A stretch of DNA of 64,000 nt, from the NCBI GenBank assembly GCA_002441545.1, contig DJWL01000186.1:1-64000 (forward strand), given 5' to 3'. Made by a program: the position numbers and the translations under genes. The notes beneath the pieces were generated by a model that searched no databases, was not told where the DNA came from, and worked only from the letters and a program-made list of their open reading frames with translations. Position 1 is the stretch's first letter, and each line of letters opens with the position of its first letter. Of this stretch, positions 26,870 through 33,260 are shown in pieces. The stretch is from Flavobacteriaceae bacterium UBA6231. GTDB taxonomy: Bacteria; Bacteroidota; Bacteroidia; Flavobacteriales; Flavobacteriaceae.

Positions 26870-27787
26870 ATGAAGAGTTTTGTTTCTTTTTTATCTTGTT
26901 TTTATTTCTTTTTTGGGTTTTCTCAATCAGAACCATTTACTATAAAAAATATAAGCTTGAATAGTGATAAACCACATTTTGGTTTATCATTCATTCCAAA
27001 CAACCAAGTTTTATTTACTTCTTATTTATTAAATAAAAACGGAAAGGTTAAATCATATTTAAGTGATGGAATATTAACTCTTTACGTTGGAAATAAAGCT
27101 GAATCAGGAGATATTATAAATGTAGAATCTTTGTTAATTGATAGTAAGGAAGATATTTCACATATAACAAGTGCTTTTATTTCTCCAGATGGAAAAAGCT
27201 TATACGTTACTACCAATTATATTAATAGAAAAAACAAGCCAAAAGGAAACTTTAAAAAAACCAATTTTCATATAGAAATAGCAGAATATGTTGAAGGTCA
27301 AGGTTGGACTAATTTTAAAGCAGTGCCATTTTGCAAGCCTCAATATTCTTATGCACATCCTTCATTAAGTCCAGATGGGAAGACATTGTTTTTTACTGCA
27401 AATATTAGAGGAGGTAAAGAAATGGCGAAAGGTCCTTCTGATATTTTTAAAGTTGAAGTCTTAGGAAATAATACATATAGCGAGCCAAAAAATTTAGGCT
27501 CTCAAGTAAATTCTTATAGTACGGAAATGTTTCCTTTTATGAGTTATAACAATATCCTGTATTTTGCATCAAACAGAGCTAATGGTGTTGGTGGATTTGA
27601 TATTTATAAAAGTGAGATGAATGAAAAGGGCATTTTTGAAAAAGCAAAAGCATTGCCTCAACCAATTAATAGTAAGTCTGATGATTTATGTTTTGTTATT
27701 GATAAGACAGGTAAATCAGGCTATTTTTCTTCTAAACGTGAAGAAGGAAAAGGAGAAGATGATATTTATTATTTTACTGTTGATTAA
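26870..27787 (+). CDS. PD40/WD40-like beta-propeller exported protein
   Basis: A 305-residue protein with a signal peptide (ends FFGFSQ, about residue 19) and TolB-like PD40 repeats: FISPDGKSLYVTTN, PSLSPDGKTLFFTANIRGG, ILYFASNRANGVGGFDIYKS and SGYFSSKREEGKGEDDIYYF. In Bacteroidota such propellers often precede an OmpA-like peptidoglycan-binding domain, as in PorE-like T9SS components, but here that domain is absent. It is probably periplasmic and binds a protein partner. It starts 39 bp after the GlmU-like gene and may be co-transcribed. Confidence 0.85.
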   Translation: MKSFVSFLSCFYFFFGFSQSEPFTIKNISLNSDKPHFGLSFIPNNQVLFTSYLLNKNGKVKSYLSDGILTLYVGNKAESGDIINVESLLIDSKEDISHITSAFISPDGKSLYVTTNYINRKNKPKGNFKKTNFHIEIAEYVEGQGWTNFKAVPFCKPQYSYAHPSLSPDGKTLFFTANIRGGKEMAKGPSDIFKVEVLGNNTYSEPKNLGSQVNSYSTEMFPFMSYNNILYFASNRANGVGGFDIYKSEMNEKGIFEKAKALPQPINSKSDDLCFVIDKTGKSGYFSSKREEGKGEDDIYYFTVD

Positions 27788-28020
27788 TGTTCTGCAAATC
27801 CAATTATTTTAAGAACTGATTCTTCATTATTTACTCTATTCTTTATAAGAAAATATCATTTTATTTATAAAGTTTAGTGACTTTTTTTAATTCTTGTGTC
27901 ATAATTAACAGTTGAAGTTTAATCATTGCTATTAATAACATTCACTGACTCTCAAATCGGCTAAAAGATTGTCTTTTAGTTTTAAGGCGGAGCGTTTCTA
28001 TATGAAACGCTCTTTTTTTA
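27788..28020 (+). terminator. Intergenic region ending in two hairpins and a terminator
   Basis: After the propeller gene there are about 170 non-coding bases. Then comes a hairpin CTAAAAGA-TTG-TCTTTTAG (27961-27979) and a second, GC-richer one, GAGCGTTTC/GAAACGCTC (27990-27998 with 28004-28012), followed by T7. The last hairpin is a good intrinsic terminator. The distance from the gene and the tandem hairpins leave room for a small RNA, but I find no exact TAnnTTTG promoter for it. Confidence 0.6.
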
Positions 28021-28021
28021 T

Positions 28022-28029
28022 TACATTTG
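28022..28029 (+). promoter_or_regulatory. -7 promoter box of mtaB
   Basis: TACATTTG matches TAnnTTTG and begins one base after the T-run of the preceding terminator. It overlaps the upstream in-frame ATG at 28027, so translation must begin at 28048. Confidence 0.7.
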
Positions 28030-28047
28030 CACGATTTTATAAGAGAA

Positions 28048-29379
28048 ATGAGTACCAAAAAAAAAGTTGCCTTTTACACGTTAGGATGTAAACTTAATTT
28101 TTCTGAAACATCTACCATAGCAAGAAGTTTTACAGAAGAAGGTTTTAATCGTGTTGATTTTTCAGAAAACGCAGATATTTATGTAATTAATACCTGTTCG
28201 GTAACTGAAAATGCAGATAAACGCTTTAAAACCATTGTAAAGCAGGCTCAAAAAATTAACCCTAATGCTTTTGTTGCCGCAGTTGGTTGTTATGCCCAAC
28301 TAAAACCGCAAGAACTGGCAGATGTTAATGGTGTAGATTTGGTTTTGGGTGCTACTGAAAAATTTAAAATTACTGATTATTTAAATGACCTTTCTAAAAA
28401 CGATTTTGGAGAAGTACATTCTTGCGAGATAGAAGAAGCCGATTTTTATGTAGGATCTTATTCAATAGGTGATAGAACTCGTGCCTTTTTAAAAGTTCAA
28501 GATGGTTGTGATTATAAATGTACGTATTGTACAATTCCATTAGCAAGGGGAATTTCTCGTAGTGATGCATTAGAAAATGTGTTGAAAAACGCCAAGGAAA
28601 TAGCAGAACAAAATATAAAAGAAATTGTACTAACGGGAGTTAATATTGGAGATTATGGTAAAGGTGAGTTTGGAAACAAAACACACGAACATACCTTTTT
28701 AGACTTAGTTACTCAATTGGATAAAGTAGAAGGTATTGAACGCTTGCGAATTTCGTCTATTGAACCTAATCTTTTAAAAAATGAAACTATTGATTTGGTT
28801 TCAAAATCCAGAGCATTTGTACCACATTTTCATATTCCTTTACAATCAGGAAGTAATGAAATTCTAAAAAAAATGAAACGTCGCTATTTGCGAGAGTTAT
28901 ATGTAGACAGAGTTTCAAAGATAAAAGAAGTCATGTCTAATGCATGTATAGGTGTTGATGTTATTGTAGGTTTTCCTGGTGAAACCGATGAACTTTTTTT
29001 AGAAACCTATAATTTTTTGAATGAATTAGATATTTCATACTTACACGTGTTTACTTATTCTGAACGTGATAATACAGAAGCCTCAGAAATGGCTGGAATA
29101 GTTCCAATGAATGTGAGGAATAAGCGTAGTAAAATGTTACGCGGTCTATCGGTTAAAAAACGAAGAGCCTTTTACGAAAGCCAGTTAGGGTTAACTAAAA
29201 CAGTTTTGTTTGAGAGCGAAAATAAAGAAGGTTATATTCATGGGTTTACAGAAAATTATGTGAAGGTAAAAACACCATGGAATCCTGAACTGGTTAATAC
29301 TTTGCATGATATTGAGCTTACTAAAATTGATAAAGATGGTTTAGTGAGATTTGAGTTTTCTGAAGTGTTTTCAAAGTAA
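28048..29379 (+). CDS. mtaB: tRNA t6A37 methylthiotransferase
   Basis: A 443-residue radical-SAM methylthiotransferase that converts t6A37 to ms2t6A in ANN-decoding tRNAs. The N-terminal UPF0004 domain has the three cysteines of the auxiliary cluster (FYTLGCKLNFSET, INTCSVTENADKR, AVGCYAQLKP). The radical-SAM triad is DGCDYKCTYCTIPLARG near residue 150, and a TRAM-like C-terminus follows. The start at 28048 (MSTKKKVAFYTLG) is favoured because the promoter box covers the earlier ATG. MiaB is the main alternative; the TLGCKLN motif and RGISRSD context favour the MtaB group. Confidence 0.93.
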   Translation: MSTKKKVAFYTLGCKLNFSETSTIARSFTEEGFNRVDFSENADIYVINTCSVTENADKRFKTIVKQAQKINPNAFVAAVGCYAQLKPQELADVNGVDLVLGATEKFKITDYLNDLSKNDFGEVHSCEIEEADFYVGSYSIGDRTRAFLKVQDGCDYKCTYCTIPLARGISRSDALENVLKNAKEIAEQNIKEIVLTGVNIGDYGKGEFGNKTHEHTFLDLVTQLDKVEGIERLRISSIEPNLLKNETIDLVSKSRAFVPHFHIPLQSGSNEILKKMKRRYLRELYVDRVSKIKEVMSNACIGVDVIVGFPGETDELFLETYNFLNELDISYLHVFTYSERDNTEASEMAGIVPMNVRNKRSKMLRGLSVKKRRAFYESQLGLTKTVLFESENKEGYIHGFTENYVKVKTPWNPELVNTLHDIELTKIDKDGLVRFEFSEVFSK

Positions 29380-29457
29380 AAACCTTTGTTTTATTACAAT
29401 TCAACACGATTTCTTTTCCATTAACCCGATTTTTTTTACAGCATAAACCTTATTGTA

Positions 29458-29465
29458 TAGTTTTG
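29458..29465 (+). promoter_or_regulatory. -7 promoter box of the 29490 lipoprotein gene
   Basis: TAGTTTTG matches TAnnTTTG, 24 bp before the chosen ATG at 29490. It overlaps the longer-frame start at 29463, which is therefore rejected. Confidence 0.6.
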
Positions 29466-29489
29466 GTTCAAATCTTTAGACCCCAAATC

Positions 29490-29984
29490 ATGAAGAGAAT
29501 CCTTTTTATTATTAGTACAATTTTTTTGGTTTCATGTTCAAATGAAACAATTGATATGTCTGCTGTTGGCACATGGAAGCTTACCGGTTATAATGTATCT
29601 AGTGGTTTTGATTTAAATAATGACGGCATTAAAAGTTTAAATTTATTGAACGAGTTTGAATGCGAAAACCATGAAACTCTAACCTTCGAATTAAATGGCG
29701 TTGTATCATCTATAGAAACATTTAACCCAGAAGTTGATGTTATTTTGGTTGATGAAGCAACAAATGAATATGTTTTTAATGTAGCCTGCGATTTAGAAGG
29801 TGTGATAGGTTTTGCTTCAAACTATTCTCAAAACGGAGAAATTGTTACATATAATAACAAAAATGCTATTATAATCGGAAATGAATTATCGGTAGTTTTT
29901 GAAGATGCAATTAAAATTTATAATTCAGATTTAACACAAGTAATATCTACTGAAAATCTTACTTTAGTTTATACAAAGCAATAG
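29490..29984 (+). CDS. Lipocalin-like lipoprotein, unknown function
   Basis: A 164-residue lipoprotein: MKRILFIISTIFLVSC gives a lipobox with Cys16. The body begins MSAVGTWKLTGYNVSSG and continues with alternating beta-strands (ETLTFELNGVV, NKNAIIIGNELSVVFED, STENLTLVYT), the pattern of lipocalin-like DUF proteins of Flavobacteriaceae. A DLNNDGIKSLN segment resembles a calcium-binding loop. Monocistronic with its own promoter and terminator. No specific function can be given. Confidence 0.8.
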   Translation: MKRILFIISTIFLVSCSNETIDMSAVGTWKLTGYNVSSGFDLNNDGIKSLNLLNEFECENHETLTFELNGVVSSIETFNPEVDVILVDEATNEYVFNVACDLEGVIGFASNYSQNGEIVTYNNKNAIIIGNELSVVFEDAIKIYNSDLTQVISTENLTLVYTKQ

Positions 29985-30004
29985 ATTCATTTTATATATA
30001 AAAC

Positions 30005-30037
30005 AAAAAAATCCAAAACTTATGTTTTGGATTTTTT
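30005..30037. terminator. Bidirectional terminator
   Basis: A stem AAAAAATCCAAAAC/GTTTTGGATTTTTT with a 4-nt loop between the lipoprotein gene and the convergent acetyltransferase gene. Confidence 0.85.
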
Positions 30038-30057
30038 AATAACTTTATTTTTTCAAA

Positions 30058-30354
30058 TTAAATTCTTAAGCCTACCGGAAGCATACGTTTATACTTCCTG
30101 TTACTTCTAACAAATTTGGCAATTTCTGGACTTGTAGGTACTATACTTAAATTACGCTCATCAATTTGTTCAAAAACAGCAGCTAAAAATTCAGTGCTAA
30201 AATTTTCGTCATGAATACCATCTGGAATGATAAGTTTTGTTAAGAATATCTTTCTATCTTGTAGAGAATATTCAATTTTGGCTAAATTGTCATCGATTTT
30301 TATTTCGAACTGACGTAAAAAATCATTGTCTATTAATTCTGCAGCATCTATCAT
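30058..30354 (-). CDS. Small GNAT-like N-acetyltransferase domain protein
   Basis: A 98-residue protein from the chosen start MIDAAELIDNDFLRQFEIKI. It resembles the short GCN5-related acetyltransferase family of the YidJ/GTLIS type: KIEYSLQDRKIFLTKLIIPD strands, then FSTEFLAAVFEQIDERNLSI and SPEIAKFVRSNRKYKRML. The frame is open for 22 more codons upstream, but the family N-terminus fits the internal ATG. It probably binds acetyl-CoA; the target is unknown. Confidence 0.75.
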   Translation of the reverse strand: MIDAAELIDNDFLRQFEIKIDDNLAKIEYSLQDRKIFLTKLIIPDGIHDENFSTEFLAAVFEQIDERNLSIVPTSPEIAKFVRSNRKYKRMLPVGLRI

Positions 30355-30404
30355 GGTAAAGAGTTTTATTTCTATAGAATTCAAATAGTGAGTACTATTT
30401 TGTA

Positions 30405-30412
30405 TAGTTTTG
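30405..30412 (+). promoter_or_regulatory. -7 promoter box of the alpha/beta hydrolase gene
   Basis: TAGTTTTG (TAnnTTTG) on the plus strand gives a leader of about 50 nt before the ATG at 30470. Confidence 0.5.
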
Positions 30413-30469
30413 TAATACAAATTTACAAAAAAAATAGTTAATAACGAGGTAGTTTAAGGTTAAAACCTT

Positions 30470-31132
30470 ATGAATCAAGATATAATACACGTTTACTTTA
30501 TGCCAGGAATGGCTGCAAGTCCAAAGATATTTGAGTACATTGAATTGCCAAAATCTCAATTTGAAAGTCATTATTTAGAATGGATGATACCTATTGATAG
30601 TGAATCACTTAGTAATTATGCATTACGATTGTCTAAGAAAATTGAGCATGAAAATTGTGTTTTAATAGGTGTCTCATTTGGTGGTGTTTTGGTACAGGAA
30701 ATAAGTAAACATATAAGTGTTAAAAAATTAATTATTGTTTCTAGCGTTAAATCAATAAGTGAATTGCCGAAAAAAATGCTTATTGCTAAAATGACTAAAG
30801 CATATAAGTTAATACCTGTTAAATTGGTTAGTAATATTGATTTATTAGGGAAATATGTGTTTGGTAATAATATATCAAAACGATTTGAATTATATAAAAA
30901 ATATTTATCAGTTAATGATAGCAGATATTTAAATTGGGCCATAGAAAACATGATTTGTTGGAATCAGGAAGAAATTATTCCAAACATTATCCATATACAT
31001 GGAGATAAAGACCCAGTATTTCCAATATCTAGTATTAAGAGTTGCATCACAGTTACAAACGGAACACATATCATGATATTGAACAAGTTTAAATGGTTTA
31101 ATGAGAACTTACCCAAACTTATTTTGGGTTAA
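30470..31132 (+). CDS. Alpha/beta hydrolase
   Basis: A 220-residue alpha/beta-hydrolase-fold protein. The nucleophile elbow GVSFGG lies near residue 69, the acid may be the Asp in HIHGDKDPVFPI (near 183) and the His is in NGTHIMILNKF (near 204), completing a Ser-Asp-His triad. The N-terminal strand VYFMPGMAASPKIFE carries the oxyanion-hole region. No lid domain or lipase signature is visible, so the substrate is open. It is followed 47 bp later by the lytic transglycosylase gene on the same strand. Confidence 0.88.
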   Translation: MNQDIIHVYFMPGMAASPKIFEYIELPKSQFESHYLEWMIPIDSESLSNYALRLSKKIEHENCVLIGVSFGGVLVQEISKHISVKKLIIVSSVKSISELPKKMLIAKMTKAYKLIPVKLVSNIDLLGKYVFGNNISKRFELYKKYLSVNDSRYLNWAIENMICWNQEEIIPNIIHIHGDKDPVFPISSIKSCITVTNGTHIMILNKFKWFNENLPKLILG

Positions 31133-31179
31133 TATTGAAATGAAGCTTTAATTTTTTAATTTTATAAAAAAATAGAAAA

Positions 31180-32100
31180 ATGAAAAATATACTTGCAATT
31201 ATAGGATTGTTTAGTGTTTGTGGGCTATTTATTTACGCCATACAAGACGCTAAAACAGATGAGAATTTTGAAAAAAAACTTATCAATGATTATAATGTTT
31301 ATGCATTACAAGTTCCTGATGATTTAAGTTTTGCTGGAGAATCTATGCCAATTAAAGATCCTGAAGTTTATGAGCGAATGGATAAAGAATTGTTGGTTAA
31401 TACGTATTGGCAATCAAACGGATTATTAATGTTTAAACGTGCTAAAAAATATTTTCCGGTTATTGAGCCAATCTTAAAGAAGAATGGAATCCCTGATGAT
31501 TTTAAATATTTAGCTGTTATTGAAAGTGGTTTAACTAATGCAGTGTCAAGTGCTAAAGCAACAGGTGTTTGGCAAATTATGCAGGCAACTGCAAAGGAAA
31601 ATGGTTTGGAAGTTAATGATAATGTTGATGAACGTTATAATTTAGAAAAGTCTACAGAAGTAGCTTGTAAATACCTTTTAAAATCAAAAGAAAAATTAGG
31701 GTCATGGACGCTAGCTGCAGCTGCTTACAATGCAGGAGATGCTGGTATTTCTAGACGTTTAAACGAGCAAAATGTATCAAACTATTATGACTTGTTATTA
31801 GGTGAAGAAACAGGAAGATATGTGTTTAGAATTGTAGCTTTAAAAGAAATATTAACACATCCTGATGTATATGGATTCAATTTCAGAGAGAAAGATTTAT
31901 ATTCTCAAATACCAACATATAAAGTAGAAGTTGATACATCTGTTTCAGATTTCACAAAATTTGCTGAAGGTTTTGGAATCAACTATAAAATTTTAAAGGT
32001 TCACAATCCTTGGTTAAGAGATAGATTTCTTTTAAATAAAACAAGAAAAAGATATATAATTAATATTCCTGAAAAGGGGTATTATGATACTGTTCAATAA
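31180..32100 (+). CDS. Lytic murein transglycosylase (MltD-like)
   Basis: A 306-residue envelope protein with an N-terminal hydrophobic anchor (residues 3-20) and an SLT domain: catalytic Glu in LAVIESGLTNAVSSAKATG (near residue 113), then GVWQIMQATA, and AAAAYNAGDAGISRRL. The tail after residue 250 (TKFAEGFGINYKILKVHN, KRYIINIPEKG) looks like one degenerate LysM-type unit, less than the usual two or three LysM repeats of MltD. It should cleave glycan strands of peptidoglycan with 1,6-anhydroMurNAc formation. Confidence 0.9.
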   Translation: MKNILAIIGLFSVCGLFIYAIQDAKTDENFEKKLINDYNVYALQVPDDLSFAGESMPIKDPEVYERMDKELLVNTYWQSNGLLMFKRAKKYFPVIEPILKKNGIPDDFKYLAVIESGLTNAVSSAKATGVWQIMQATAKENGLEVNDNVDERYNLEKSTEVACKYLLKSKEKLGSWTLAAAAYNAGDAGISRRLNEQNVSNYYDLLLGEETGRYVFRIVALKEILTHPDVYGFNFREKDLYSQIPTYKVEVDTSVSDFTKFAEGFGINYKILKVHNPWLRDRFLLNKTRKRYIINIPEKGYYDTVQ

Positions 32101-32133
32101 CAAAAAAGGAGAAGTTTAACTTCTCCTTTTTTG
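32101..32133. terminator. Bidirectional terminator overlapping a convergent stop codon
   Basis: A nearly perfect palindrome centred at 32117 (CAAAAAAGGAGAAGTT with AACTTCTCCTTTTTTG), starting directly after the transglycosylase stop and covering the last codons of the convergent gene. Confidence 0.85.
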
Positions 32134-32691
32134 TTGTCTTATAGAACCACCAGTTCCAAAGTGCTGATTAGGTATTTGAGCACGTTTCATGTTTTCTTTC
32201 ATCATTTTAATTTGGTCTGTTAACATGCCTTGCTTATCAAGTTTTTGAGCTTCAGAAAGCAGTTTTTCAGCTTCTAATTTTCTGCGTTTAGAAAAAGCAA
32301 TTCCTGATAAGTTTAATTTAGCCATTGCTAAATCATGATTCATGGATAATCCTAATGAAATGGCTTTTTTAAAGTATTTCTCAGCTTCATTCATATTGGT
32401 CTGTGAGACCATAATACCATGTAAATAGTTATAATACCCTTGTTGTTTGGTTACCAAAGCAGATTCAGGATTTTTAATTTTGCTTAACCATTTTGTGGCT
32501 CCGGCAAAATCCTGTTTTCTTAACCGTAAAAAGGCTAATAAAATAAATTCGTTTTTAAAGTATAAAAACACAAATACTGAAGATAAAAGAATTAACATGA
32601 TACCGTTACCAATATTATTTTCAGTAAATTGATAAATAGCATAGGCTAAAATGCCTGCTGCAATAATAAGTTTTATAATTTTATTGTACAT
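32116..32691 (-). CDS. DUF2892-like membrane protein with TPR-like helices
   Basis: A 191-residue protein. Two transmembrane segments at about residues 5-21 and 30-55 resemble the inner-membrane DUF2892 family. They are followed by TPR-like helical repeats (QDFAGATKWLSKIKN, NEAEKYFKKAISLGLS, RKLEAEKLLSEAQKLDK) and a basic tail RQQKRRS. It probably sits in the inner membrane with the helical part in the cytoplasm. Function unknown. Confidence 0.8.
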   Translation of the reverse strand: MYNKIIKLIIAAGILAYAIYQFTENNIGNGIMLILLSSVFVFLYFKNEFILLAFLRLRKQDFAGATKWLSKIKNPESALVTKQQGYYNYLHGIMVSQTNMNEAEKYFKKAISLGLSMNHDLAMAKLNLSGIAFSKRRKLEAEKLLSEAQKLDKQGMLTDQIKMMKENMKRAQIPNQHFGTGGSIRQQKRRS

Positions 32692-32895
32692 TTTTTAATA
32701 AATAAAGGTGTTATAGTCACTATTGTAAAGTGTAATTAGTGTCTAATCTCATTTAGATTACAAAGAAACTAAATTTTTATCAAAAGCACCTAATGGAGCA
32801 TTAACAAAAAAAACTATAGTTCAAGTGGTTTATTATGGTCAATTACTCTAGAGTTTTTAAAATTTAAAGATTTAAAAAATATTTTTAAAATAACG
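32692..32895. other. AT-rich intergenic sequence upstream of the rpmH promoter
   Basis: Of the 304 bp between the DUF2892-like gene and rpmH, the right end carries the rpmH promoter and leader. In the remainder I see no gene, repeat or convincing hairpin; it must contain the promoter of the minus-strand gene, but no exact consensus box was found. Confidence 0.4.
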
Positions 32896-32926
32896 TTTGT
32901 CAAAGTAAAAACTCTTTGTATATTTG
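32896..32926 (+). promoter_or_regulatory. Consensus promoter of rpmH
   Basis: TTTG at 32896-32899, 19 bp, then TATATTTG at 32919-32926: the best match in this window to the Bacteroidota housekeeping promoter TTTG-N19-TAnnTTTG. The leader is about 62 nt. Confidence 0.85.
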
Positions 32927-32995
32927 CGCTCGGTTTTGGATAACCCCAAAATTAAAAATAACAAATACAATTTTCAGATTTAAAGATACTAGACA

Positions 32996-33157
32996 ATGAG
33001 TAAAAGAACGTTTCAGCCATCAAAAAGAAAGAGAAGAAACAAACATGGTTTCAGAGAAAGAATGGCTTCTGCTAATGGTAGAAAAGTATTAGCTCGTAGA
33101 AGAGCTAAAGGTAGAAAAAAACTGTCTGTATCTTCTGAAGCTAGACATAAAAAATAA
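32996..33157 (+). CDS. rpmH: 50S ribosomal protein L34
   Basis: A 53-residue, strongly basic protein beginning MSKRTFQPSKRKRRNKHGFR and continuing RMASANGRKVLARRRAKGRK, the universal L34 sequence of the large ribosomal subunit. The gene is driven by a near-perfect promoter and closed by its own terminator. It is not next to rnpA or dnaA as in many bacteria; here carB follows. Confidence 0.98.
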   Translation: MSKRTFQPSKRKRRNKHGFRERMASANGRKVLARRRAKGRKKLSVSSEARHKK

Positions 33158-33180
33158 TGATTTATCATTACCAATAAATT

Positions 33181-33212
33181 AAAGGTGTTGCTTAGGTGTA
33201 ACGCCTTTTTTT
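33181..33212 (+). terminator. Terminator after rpmH
   Basis: A 9-bp stem AAAGGTGTT/AACGCCTTT (one G-U pair) with a 10-nt loop and T7, 24 bp after the rpmH stop. Confidence 0.75.
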
Positions 33213-33260
33213 ATATCTTATAGCAAAATTTATTAAAACCAGAAAACACAAAAAATTATA

